Source: Nitrospirota bacterium (GTDB taxonomy: Bacteria; Nitrospirota; Nitrospiria; SBBL01; JAADHI01). Taken from it: DNA of 43,112 bases. A model generated the notes under the pieces. That model did no database searches and was not told the DNA's origin. It saw only the letters and a program-made list of their open reading frames with translations. The stretch is taken from positions 1 through 43,112 of the forward strand of contig JAJDBU010000001.1 in NCBI GenBank assembly GCA_029261195.1, given 5' to 3'. Made by a program: the position numbers and the translations under genes. This document shows, piece after piece, positions 23,240 to 31,474 of this stretch; within the stretch, counting starts at the first letter, position 1; every line of letters starts with the position of its first letter.

Positions 23240-25111
23240 ATGTGTGGAATTGTTGCCTTAGTCGATTTTGAGGTGTCTCCGACTGAGACAGAAATCATTA
23301 AAATGCGGGATGTGATTCAATACCGCGGACCTGACAACCAGGGATTGTCTCTTTTAAAAAAAGAAGGCATTGCTCTGGGACATCGTCGATTGAGTATCCT
23401 GGATACCCGGACTGCCGGAAAACAGCCCATGTCTAATTCGCGTGGGGATTTAACTGTTGTCTTTAATGGTGAAATATACAATTACATTGAAATACGAAAT
23501 GAGCTGCTCGAGAAGGGCTATTCCTTCAAGACCGCTACAGATACAGAAGTACTGATTAATGCCTATGATTGCTGGGGGAAACAATGCCTTCAATATTTTG
23601 TCGGGATGTTTGCCTTTGCCATCTGGGATAACAGAAAGAAAGAGCTTTTTGTCGCGAGAGATCGTATTGGGATTAAACCCTTTTATTATTATCAGCTCGG
23701 AAGCCGGTTTTATTTGTCATCAGAAGTCAAATCCATCCTTGCAGTGCTTTCAGATTTTCCTCCGGTCGATAAGGTTTTGATCGATACTTATTTAAGCTTT
23801 GGCTATGTTCCCGGAGAAAATACCATGAACACGGGAATCAAGAAACTCCTTCCCGGACATAGCGCAATATTAAACAAGAGCGGTTTTTTTATTGAAAAAT
23901 ACTGGGACTTACATTTTGATCAAAATACGGATAAAGGCCTTGATTATTACGTCGAACACCTTAATGATCTGATTGGCGACGCCATTGATCTTAGGTTGAG
24001 AAGTGACGTGCCTTTAGGTATTTTTTTGAGTGGCGGAATTGATTCCAGCGCTGTTGTTGCCCTCTTATCAGCAAGAGCCCCTCAAAAGCTAAAAACCTTT
24101 TCTGTGGCCTATGAGTTTGGCGCCCAGTTCAACGAGACAGCCTATGCCAGAGTCGTGGCGGATCATTTTGATACGGAGCACCATGAACTCATTGTAACAC
24201 CTGAAAAATTTTCAGATTTTATTCCGGGATATATTCGACATATGGATGAACCCGTCACAGAATCCGCTGCGATTTCTCTCTACTACCTGTCTCAAATGGC
24301 CAAAAATCACGTGACCGTGGTGTTGAGCGGAGAGGGTGCGGATGAGTTGTTTGCCGGCTATGATTTCTATGTTTACAACCTGGTGATTGAGAAATATCGC
24401 AGGATGATGGGGAATGAATTAAGTCCCTTGATTTCTAATATGCTTGCCTCTTTGCTGCCTTTAAAAAAGCTTCAAAAATATCTTGAATTAAGTCAACACC
24501 CTCTGGAGAAACGTTACAAAGGCATATCCAGTTACCAGGAATCCTTAAAGAATGAGTTGTATCTTGACGAGTATAAGGCGTTTTTAGGACGACAAAATAA
24601 TCCGGCAAAGGAATTCATTCAGGCCATCTTCAATACTCTGCCAGAGGCTGATCCCTTAAGTAAAATGTTGTATTTTGATACCAAAACCTGGTTGGTGGAT
24701 GATCTGCTGATCAAGGCGGATAGAATGAGCATGGCGGCTTCTTTAGAATTGAGAGTGCCATTCTTAGACCACCGTGTGGTCGAGTTTGCCGCCACTATTC
24801 CTTCAAAATATAAAATAAAGGGCCGGACGACGAAGTATCTTTTTAAAGAAATGATGAGAGGCAAACTACCGGATCAGATTATTGACCGCAAAAAAATGGG
24901 ATTTCCTACACCACTCGCAATCATGTTTAAAACAAAATTATTTTCCTATGCCCACGATACGCTTCTTTCTAAGGCTTCGATTGGACGAGGTTACTTTCAG
25001 GAAAAGACGATCCGAAATATTCTAAATGAACATCAGAAAGGGGAAGCAGATCACCATCGTGTTATTTGGCTTCTTCTGGTCCTTGAAGAGTGGCACCGTC
25101 AGTTTGCCTAA
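23240..25111 (+). CDS. asnB: Asparagine synthase (glutamine-hydrolysing)
   Basis: A 623-residue two-domain amidotransferase. Residues 1-215 are the class II glutaminase with the required N-terminal Cys2 (MCGIVALVDF) and the RGPDNQG and GHRRLSI stretches. Residues 235-600 are the synthetase with the ATP-binding PP-loop SGGIDSS (264-270) and the DRMSMAASLELRVPFLDH stretch. The residues point to a working ATP-dependent amide-forming enzyme. In clusters with glycosyltransferases, such AsnB-like proteins often amidate a sugar or peptide in surface-polymer assembly rather than supply asparagine. The next gene starts 13 bases downstream, so they are probably one operon. Codon use looks more AT-rich than in flanking genes. 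Confidence 0.92.
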   Translation: MCGIVALVDFEVSPTETEIIKMRDVIQYRGPDNQGLSLLKKEGIALGHRRLSILDTRTAGKQPMSNSRGDLTVVFNGEIYNYIEIRNELLEKGYSFKTATDTEVLINAYDCWGKQCLQYFVGMFAFAIWDNRKKELFVARDRIGIKPFYYYQLGSRFYLSSEVKSILAVLSDFPPVDKVLIDTYLSFGYVPGENTMNTGIKKLLPGHSAILNKSGFFIEKYWDLHFDQNTDKGLDYYVEHLNDLIGDAIDLRLRSDVPLGIFLSGGIDSSAVVALLSARAPQKLKTFSVAYEFGAQFNETAYARVVADHFDTEHHELIVTPEKFSDFIPGYIRHMDEPVTESAAISLYYLSQMAKNHVTVVLSGEGADELFAGYDFYVYNLVIEKYRRMMGNELSPLISNMLASLLPLKKLQKYLELSQHPLEKRYKGISSYQESLKNELYLDEYKAFLGRQNNPAKEFIQAIFNTLPEADPLSKMLYFDTKTWLVDDLLIKADRMSMAASLELRVPFLDHRVVEFAATIPSKYKIKGRTTKYLFKEMMRGKLPDQIIDRKKMGFPTPLAIMFKTKLFSYAHDTLLSKASIGRGYFQEKTIRNILNEHQKGEADHHRVIWLLLVLEEWHRQFA

Positions 25112-25124
25112 AAACTGAAGTCAT

Positions 25125-26309
25125 ATGCGGCTAAAAATTCTAGCACTCAGTTTACTGTTTCCAAACCGGCCCTTTCCCAATTACGGCATTTTCGTCTTAA
25201 ATCGCTTAAAGGCACTCAAGGCAGATTGCGACATTAAAATCGTTGCACCCAGCCCTAAATTTCCCTTGATGGAAAAATTCAACCGCTTTAAAAATTTTTC
25301 TTTAATCCCTGCAGAGGAAACGATTGAGGGATTTCAGGTCACTCACCCTTTTTTTCCAATCATTCCCCGGTACTTGAAATGGATAGATTCCCTTTCTTAT
25401 TTATTGGCAACTTTGCCGCACATTCGAGAAATCAGAAAATCTTTTGATTTTCAAATCATCGATGTGCATTGGGTTTACCCCGATATTTTAACTGCATATT
25501 TTTGTGCGAAACTATATAAAAAAAAGGTGATTGTGACTGTCCGAGGACTGGAAGCGCTCCATTTGGGTGAAAAAGGAATTCGAAAGAAGATCCTAGATTT
25601 TATAATCAAAAGAGTGGACTTTGTGATTACCTTAAGCCATGAACTTCAATCTCTTGTGGAAGACATCGGGGTTCCCAGGGAAAAAATAAAGGTCATTTTG
25701 AATGGGGTCAATACTTCAGAATTTTTCCTGATTGATCAGGAAAGGGCCCGGGCACATCTGGGGATTTCAAAAGGTAAAAAAGTTGTCATTTCTGTTGGTT
25801 CATTGATTAAAACTAAAGGGCACCACAAAATTATCGAGGCCCTGCCACTACTTAAAGATCTCAATATTGATTTATACATTATAGGGGGCGTTGGCTTAGA
25901 AGGAGACGACAAGACGTTTTTAGAAGAGTTGGTCAAATTGCATCGCCTAAATAATGTTCACTTTGTCGGGAAAGTACCCCATGCTGAATTAATCAACTGG
26001 TATAATCTTGCCGATTTGTTTTGTTTCGCCAGCTATAGTGAAGGCTGTCCCAATGTGATTATGGAAGCGCTTGCTTGTGGCGCTCCCATCGTTGCGAGTG
26101 ATGTGGGTGCGATGAGAGATATACTAGACACTCCGATTAAAGGGACGATATTCTCAAGCCAAAAAAAGGGAGATCTGGAAAAAAAAATGAGAGCGGCATT
26201 AGAAAAAGAGTGGGATCGACAGGCGATCCATTCTGCGATGAAAGAACAGAGTTGGGAAAAATGCGCGAAAATCGTTTTAGAAACTTACGAACATGTTCTC
26301 TCCAAATAG
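25125..26309 (+). CDS. Glycosyltransferase, GT4 family
   Basis: A 394-residue cytoplasmic GT-B fold enzyme. The N-terminal acceptor domain starts LKILALSLLFPNRPFPNYG. The C-terminal nucleotide-sugar domain has a VISVGSLIKTKGHHKII strand and the GT4 E-x7-E motif in SEGCPNVIMEALACGAP. It probably adds a sugar to a lipid-linked glycan or exopolysaccharide, with an unknown donor. The start ATG lies 13 bases after the asnB stop. No membrane segment is predicted. Its neighbours suggest a small capsule or envelope-glycan cluster, though flippase and polymerase genes are missing. Confidence 0.88.
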   Translation: MRLKILALSLLFPNRPFPNYGIFVLNRLKALKADCDIKIVAPSPKFPLMEKFNRFKNFSLIPAEETIEGFQVTHPFFPIIPRYLKWIDSLSYLLATLPHIREIRKSFDFQIIDVHWVYPDILTAYFCAKLYKKKVIVTVRGLEALHLGEKGIRKKILDFIIKRVDFVITLSHELQSLVEDIGVPREKIKVILNGVNTSEFFLIDQERARAHLGISKGKKVVISVGSLIKTKGHHKIIEALPLLKDLNIDLYIIGGVGLEGDDKTFLEELVKLHRLNNVHFVGKVPHAELINWYNLADLFCFASYSEGCPNVIMEALACGAPIVASDVGAMRDILDTPIKGTIFSSQKKGDLEKKMRAALEKEWDRQAIHSAMKEQSWEKCAKIVLETYEHVLSK

Positions 26310-26331
26310 ACATGAATAAGGCACATCAGCT

Positions 26332-27468
26332 GTGAAAATACTCTACCATCACCGAACACTCGGCAACGGCGCCGAAGGAATCCATATTCGAGAAATTATT
26401 AAAGCCTTTAGAAATATGGGGCATGAGGTTCAGGTTGTCGGGCCCGTTGGTGAAATGCAAGGGAAGAAACCCCAGACCCTGGAAAAAATAAAATCGATGA
26501 TCCCCAGGGTTGTTTTTGAGCTTTGTGAGATCGGATATAATCTGTACGGCTTTATTATGCTGCATAAGGCCGTTCGTTCCTTTAAACCTGATTTTATTTA
26601 TGACCGATACATTACCTTCAATGGGGCCGCTGTTTTAGTGGGGAAATATTTTGGAATCCCGGTGATTGAGGAGGTCAATGCCCCTCTTGCCCTTGAGAGA
26701 AGCAGCCAACCCGATGAAAAACTTTACTTTAAAAAAATTGCTTACCGGATCGAAAAATGGGTCTCTGGCAATGCCACCAAAACCCTGGTCGTTTCCACGC
26801 CTTTAGCAGAATATTTACAAAGTACCGGTGTGTCGCCGGAAAAGCTTCTGGTGATGCCAAACGGTGTGGATAAAAAAAAGTTTTATCCCAGCCCTAAATC
26901 AAAAAACCTTTTGACGGAACTCGGAATAAGTGAAGGGGACATCATCGTTGGCTTTTCTGGCATTCTCCGCCCCTGGCATGGGCTTGATCTTCTTATTGAT
27001 GCAATAGAAAAAGTTTTTAAAAAAGATCTAGCCGTATTTTTACTCATAGTCGGTGATGGTCCGATACGCGCAGATATCGAGAAAAAAATTAAGGCGGCGG
27101 GACTAAAAGATCGTTACAAAATAACCGGACTTCTGGACCATCAGGATGTTCCCTCCTATGTGAATCTATTCGATATTGCAGTGAGTCCTCACTCCACTTT
27201 TTATGCTTCACCGATGAAATTAATTGAATATATGGCCCTTGGAAAAGCAATTGCGGTGCCAGAGAGTAAAAATTTTCTTGATATTGTCGATCCGGATATC
27301 AATGGCATGACATTTAAAGAAGGCGATGCAGATGCCTTGGGACAAGTGATTTGCCGACTCTCCGAAGGTGAAGCCTTGAGGGACACCTTAGGGAATAATG
27401 CCCGATTAAAGGTAGAAAATCGACTTAATTGGGAATGGAATGCAAGGGCAGTCTGTGACCTTGTGTGA
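26332..27468 (+). CDS. Glycosyltransferase, GT4 family (second)
   Basis: A 378-residue GT-B fold glycosyltransferase with a GTG start at 26332. The N-terminus reads MKILYHHRTLGNGAEGIHI, a form seen in GT4 enzymes of polysaccharide clusters. The C-terminal half has GFSGILRPWHGLDLLI and the donor-site stretch SPMKLIEYMALGKAIAVPE. The ribosome site is weak; the gene begins 22 bases after the first glycosyltransferase and on the same strand, so cotranscription is likely. It ends the AT-rich segment; the next gene is convergent. Donor and acceptor cannot be read from sequence. Confidence 0.86.
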   Translation: MKILYHHRTLGNGAEGIHIREIIKAFRNMGHEVQVVGPVGEMQGKKPQTLEKIKSMIPRVVFELCEIGYNLYGFIMLHKAVRSFKPDFIYDRYITFNGAAVLVGKYFGIPVIEEVNAPLALERSSQPDEKLYFKKIAYRIEKWVSGNATKTLVVSTPLAEYLQSTGVSPEKLLVMPNGVDKKKFYPSPKSKNLLTELGISEGDIIVGFSGILRPWHGLDLLIDAIEKVFKKDLAVFLLIVGDGPIRADIEKKIKAAGLKDRYKITGLLDHQDVPSYVNLFDIAVSPHSTFYASPMKLIEYMALGKAIAVPESKNFLDIVDPDINGMTFKEGDADALGQVICRLSEGEALRDTLGNNARLKVENRLNWEWNARAVCDLV

Positions 27469-27524
27469 TTTCGATTGCCTTCCGCTAGAAGTCTTTTCAC
27501 AACCCCAGGTAAGCATCAAGTATA

Positions 27525-28496
27525 TTAAAGACCGCACAACACCCCCAAATGCCGTTCGACCGATCTTGCCAAGGCATCCAGGTTATATCCCCCTTCCAGA
27601 AATGAAATAATACGGCCCTCGCAATGCGTATCTGCTAGAGAACACACAATCTTTGTCATCTCTGCAAAACCCTCATCCGTCACTTCCAGACTCGCTAAAG
27701 GATCATCTCGGTGGGCGTCAAAACCGGCTGAAATCAAAATAAAATCGGGTCTGAAGTCTGAGACCGCTAAGGATAAGTCATGCTCAAATACTGCGAGCAA
27801 TTCCGTATCTCCCGACCCTGCCGGAAGCGGATGGTTTTCGGTGCTACCTTCACCTCTGCCCTCGCCCCGTTCATCTTTTGCCCCCGTTCCGGGGTAACAG
27901 GGAAACTGATGGCTACTGAAATAGAAGACGCTCGAATCCTGATAAAAAGCATTCTGTGTGCCGTTACCATGATGAACATCCCAGTCGATAATCAAAACCT
28001 TGTCGAGATGATATTTTGTCTGAATATATTTCGCGGCAATCGCGATGTTGTTGAAGAGGCAAAAACCCATTGCCTTCCCAGCTTCGGCATGGTGGCCCGG
28101 AGGCCGTACTGCACAGAAGGCATTTCGTATGCTTCCCGCCATAACTGAATCCACTGCGATTAATCCTGCAGACACGGCGAGTTCGGCGGCAAGTAAAGAG
28201 CCCGGAGAAAGCGGGGTGTCCGGATCAAGATAGATTCGGTCTGTTTTGGGGACAGCGGCCTTGAGGGCATCAATGTAAGTGCTTGTATGTATTCTGGAAA
28301 CAGCATCGTAGAGCCTATCGTGCCGTTCAGACTGCATCTTTTCCAAACGACTCGTAAGGGCAAAGCCCTGATTGGATTGACTTGCACCAAAGAGTTTTTT
28401 TTCTAATGTAGACAAGCGCTGCGGTGATTCAGGATGTCCGGGACCGGTATCATGCCGGAGCATGTCGGGATGGTAAATGTAGCCCGTCTTCATCAT
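27525..28496 (-). CDS. Histone deacetylase superfamily hydrolase (AcuC/acetylpolyamine amidohydrolase-like)
   Basis: A 323-residue zinc amidohydrolase of the HDAC superfamily, expected to remove acetyl groups from lysines, polyamines or other amines in the cytoplasm. Visible motifs are RPPGHHAE with the catalytic His pair, DWDVHHGNGTQ with zinc ligands Asp and His, and SAGFDAHRDDPL with the third zinc ligand, then the late EGGYN. The full length matches bacterial class II-like members. The start ATG at 28496 overlaps the metallo-hydrolase stop by four bases; an in-frame ATG three bases later is equally possible. It is the last gene of the long minus-strand run. The substrate is unknown. Confidence 0.9.
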   Translation of the reverse strand: MMKTGYIYHPDMLRHDTGPGHPESPQRLSTLEKKLFGASQSNQGFALTSRLEKMQSERHDRLYDAVSRIHTSTYIDALKAAVPKTDRIYLDPDTPLSPGSLLAAELAVSAGLIAVDSVMAGSIRNAFCAVRPPGHHAEAGKAMGFCLFNNIAIAAKYIQTKYHLDKVLIIDWDVHHGNGTQNAFYQDSSVFYFSSHQFPCYPGTGAKDERGEGRGEGSTENHPLPAGSGDTELLAVFEHDLSLAVSDFRPDFILISAGFDAHRDDPLASLEVTDEGFAEMTKIVCSLADTHCEGRIISFLEGGYNLDALARSVERHLGVLCGL

Positions 28497-29113
28497 AGGT
28501 AGGGATTATTATGTCGTTCCATGCCGATGGCCGTCTTCGGGCCATGGCCGGGATGGACGACGGTTTCGTCGGGAAAAGAGAGGAGTTTTTTCTTGATCGA
28601 GTCCAGCAGAGTGCTCTGAGATCCACCCCAGAGATCGGTTCGACCGACGCTTCCCAAAAAAAGGGTATCGCCCGTCAATAATCCAAAATCCTGAACAAAG
28701 AAGCTCAGGCTGCCCGGCGTGTGCCCCGGTGTGTGAATCACCTCTACAGTTTTTTTGCCGAAGGAGAGGCTTGTGCCGTCACTTAAGAATTGGTCGATTG
28801 TCGGAGTGGGGGGTGTCGGCAACCCAAACAGCTCTGCTTGAAGCGCCAGGTGATTGCAAAGGGGCATGTCGTCTTCGTGCAGGCCCGTCAGGCCGCCGAG
28901 CTTTTTATGGATGTCGTCCGTTGCTCCGACATGATCCAGATGGGCATGGGTGTGGATAATCTGTTCCAGCTTGAGTTGATGTCGAGACAGGACAGACAGG
29001 ATTTGATCCGCATCACCACCCGGATCAATGACGACTGCCGAGCGGGTTTCTTCACAGGCGAGGATGGTGCAGTTACACTGGAAGGGGCCGACGGGAAAGG
29101 ATTCAACTCTCAT
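28493..29113 (-). CDS. Metallo-beta-lactamase fold hydrolase (glyoxalase II/YcbL-like)
   Basis: A 206-residue MBL-fold enzyme with the zinc motif T-H-A-H-L-D-H, the second-site HTPGHTPGS stretch, GDTLFLGSVGR and a C-terminal HPGHGP. This pattern is typical of glyoxalase II-like thioester hydrolases. The start is the ATG at 29113, which overlaps the upstream stop by four bases. The ORF could extend to 29212, but that part lies inside the PP-loop gene. Its own stop overlaps the deacetylase start. The real substrate may be S-lactoylglutathione or another thioester. Confidence 0.9.
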   Translation of the reverse strand: MRVESFPVGPFQCNCTILACEETRSAVVIDPGGDADQILSVLSRHQLKLEQIIHTHAHLDHVGATDDIHKKLGGLTGLHEDDMPLCNHLALQAELFGLPTPPTPTIDQFLSDGTSLSFGKKTVEVIHTPGHTPGSLSFFVQDFGLLTGDTLFLGSVGRTDLWGGSQSTLLDSIKKKLLSFPDETVVHPGHGPKTAIGMERHNNPYL

Positions 29114-30132
29114 TGGACGACGGTCAAGCCTTCCGATGCTGTTTTTTCTGATGACGTTTCGGAAATAAGCCGAGGGAAACTGACCTTGATTTGGGCAACC
29201 AGGTCTCCACATTCCGCTTCGATGGTTTCCTCCGAATCGAGGCCTTTTTTCGCATATTTGGCGATCAACGCTCCGACCTCATCATAGACAGCCTCACCGT
29301 TTCCTGAAGACAAGACCGCATCCGGTCCGGAGAACTCGGGCCTAAAATAGGTCATGTTGCCTTCATTCACCGCATGTTTCGTCACTTCCCACATTTGATC
29401 ATTTTCAGCCTCGTTTCGTCCGATGACGAGGTGGCTTCCATCCGACAAATCAAAGTGCCGACCGTGCCGGACCAGACGAACCTCCACCATTGAGGGATTG
29501 TTTGTCCTCTCAAAAAAACCTTTCAATCGAGGCGTGAAATTGGCATCGGTTAAAAGACAACCGCCTGCCGGGGCCGTGTAGCCCTTGAGCTTCAGATCCT
29601 TGGCCCATTTAAGTTGTTCCGTCCGGCTTCGACCGCTGATATTCAGCAGTTTTTCACGATCAACCCAGCCTTCAAGTTCCATCTTCGTCGGAGGAAAAAA
29701 TTGTGCAGAGAGGGGACGGAGGATGACTTCCTCAACGGCGCTGTCCCGATCAATCAAAGACATCGCCTCTTTTCGCTGAGACATGGGCCGCTGTCCGATC
29801 ACCTCGCCCGTGATCATAAAATCCGCATCCATTTTGTCCATCATTTGGCGCGCAATTTTAAACATGTAAATCCGGCAATCAATGCAGGGATTCATGTTTT
29901 TGCCATAACCGTATTTCGGATCTTTGACCAGGTTGACGTAGCCCATACCCTTGCGAATAATTTTGAGTTCAATGCCCAAGTGCTTTGACACGGTCTCTAA
30001 ATCTTCTTCGCAGCCGAAGGGGCTTTCCAGATACAAACCGACCACCTCAATGCCCTGATCAATGATCAGTTTCGCTGCCAGCATACTGTCGAGCCCGCCC
30101 GATAACAGGGCAAGCGCTTTTCTTTTTTTCAT
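29110..30132 (-). CDS. PP-loop ATPase related to ThiI/MnmA (probable tRNA thiolation-type enzyme)
   Basis: A 340-residue protein with an N-terminal adenylating PP-loop, LALLSGGLDSML, followed by NMNPCIDCR, a paired-cysteine motif seen in MnmA/ThiI-like sulfur-transfer enzymes. A third cysteine lies in PAGGCLLTD. The C-terminal third (about 230-310) is a separate domain with RHGRHFDLSDGSHLVIGRNEAEN, resembling an RNA-binding region. It probably adenylates and thiolates RNA, but the exact nucleotide is unknown. A GGAGGA site lies right before tandem ATGs at 30135 and 30132; I use the second for spacing. A TTG start at 30177 would add residues without support. The stop overlaps the MBL start by four bases. 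Confidence 0.78.
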   Translation of the reverse strand: MKKRKALALLSGGLDSMLAAKLIIDQGIEVVGLYLESPFGCEEDLETVSKHLGIELKIIRKGMGYVNLVKDPKYGYGKNMNPCIDCRIYMFKIARQMMDKMDADFMITGEVIGQRPMSQRKEAMSLIDRDSAVEEVILRPLSAQFFPPTKMELEGWVDREKLLNISGRSRTEQLKWAKDLKLKGYTAPAGGCLLTDANFTPRLKGFFERTNNPSMVEVRLVRHGRHFDLSDGSHLVIGRNEAENDQMWEVTKHAVNEGNMTYFRPEFSGPDAVLSSGNGEAVYDEVGALIAKYAKKGLDSEETIEAECGDLVAQIKVSFPRLISETSSEKTASEGLTVVQ

Positions 30133-30213
30133 CATTCCTCCGTAACCTACAGATCTTATCGGCGGCAATAGTATCAATGCCCAAAAAAGCTGTCAACTTA
30201 GAGAGAGAGGGAC

Positions 30214-31470
30214 TTAATCGGTTTTCGTAGCGGCCATTGCCTTAAAATCACTACCCGTTGGATTTTGAAAAAGTTTCAAATCAAACTCCGGAATGGCGGC
30301 TAATAGGTGGTCGAAGATGTCGGCCTGAATTGCCTCGTAGTTGGCCCATGCGATGTCTTTGCAAAAGACATAAATCTCAATAGGCAAACCGTGTTCGGTC
30401 GGCGCCAATTGCCGGACGAGGGAGGTCATGTTTGTGTGGATCATTGGATGATTTTTCAGGTAGGCCACGATGTAGGCACGGAAGGTGCCGATGTTCGTCA
30501 TCTTTCTCCCGTTCACAAGAGAAAGTTCGTCAACCCGGTTAGCGCGATTGTATTCGGGCAGTTCCTTGCCCTTTGCTTCAATGTAGGCAGAGATGCATTG
30601 GATACGTTTATACCTTGTTAACATGTCTTCCGTGCAGAATTGAATCGAATTCATATCGACATGAATCGCCCGTTTGATCCGTCGCCCGCCCGATTCCGTC
30701 ATGCCACGCCAGTTTTTAAAGGACCCGCTGATCAAGGCATAGGTTGGGATCGTCGTAATCGTCTTATCCCAGTTTTGTACCTTGACGGTCGTCAGGCCAA
30801 CTTCGACCACATCGCCGTCCGCGCCGTAGTTTGGCATCTCAATCCAGTCGCCCTGCGTTACCATCTTATTAGCCGTCAATTGAATGCCGGCGACAAAACC
30901 TAAGATCGCATCCTTGAAAATCAACATGAGAATGGCAGTTAATGCACTCAATCCACTGACAAGGTAGAGTGGGGTTTTTCCAAGCAGGAGTGACACGACG
31001 AAGATGCCTCCGATGAAGTAGACAGCCACCTTGATGAGCTGAACAAAGACCTTGATCGGGATTTCTTTGGAAACTTCAGAACTCTGATAAATTTCAGATA
31101 CGCCGTTTAACAGCGCGTCGATTGCCAGGATACCAATCACAATCATGTAAATTAAGGCGACCGTTGTGAGCAAGGCAATCAGACGGTCCTGACTCTCTAG
31201 TGCCACCGGTACCATGAGGTAGATCACAAGGGCCGGGGCAAATCGGGCCAGTCGATCAAAAAAATGATGCTTAAGAAGGTGGTCGTCCCAATCTGTCTTG
31301 GTTTTGACGACTAGCCGGAATAAAGCAGTCAAAAGCAGACGTTTCGCAAGGACATTCGTCAGAATGCTCAGCACGATGACCAGCACAAGCATCGTGACTC
31401 CGGCGCTTAAGGCTGCGGTTTCAGGGCCGAAACCGCCTGCTTGGAATTGTTGATCTAAGAAATTGAGCAT
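30214..31470 (-). CDS. Mechanosensitive channel of the MscS family (YbdG-like)
   Basis: A 418-residue inner-membrane protein with about five hydrophobic segments in residues 18-205. The MscS pore/beta domain follows: a Gly/Ala-rich helix leading to FKDAILGFVAGIQLTANKMV, then GDWIEMPNYGADGDVVEVGLTTVKVQNWD and ITTIPTYALI. The C-terminal half matches the YbdG (miniconductance) branch. It would release solutes during hypo-osmotic shock. It begins four bases after the ABC-class ATPase stop, so the two are likely cotranscribed. A gap of about 80 bases separates it from the PP-loop gene. Confidence 0.9.
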   Translation of the reverse strand: MLNFLDQQFQAGGFGPETAALSAGVTMLVLVIVLSILTNVLAKRLLLTALFRLVVKTKTDWDDHLLKHHFFDRLARFAPALVIYLMVPVALESQDRLIALLTTVALIYMIVIGILAIDALLNGVSEIYQSSEVSKEIPIKVFVQLIKVAVYFIGGIFVVSLLLGKTPLYLVSGLSALTAILMLIFKDAILGFVAGIQLTANKMVTQGDWIEMPNYGADGDVVEVGLTTVKVQNWDKTITTIPTYALISGSFKNWRGMTESGGRRIKRAIHVDMNSIQFCTEDMLTRYKRIQCISAYIEAKGKELPEYNRANRVDELSLVNGRKMTNIGTFRAYIVAYLKNHPMIHTNMTSLVRQLAPTEHGLPIEIYVFCKDIAWANYEAIQADIFDHLLAAIPEFDLKLFQNPTGSDFKAMAATKTD

Positions 31471-31474
31471 CTCG

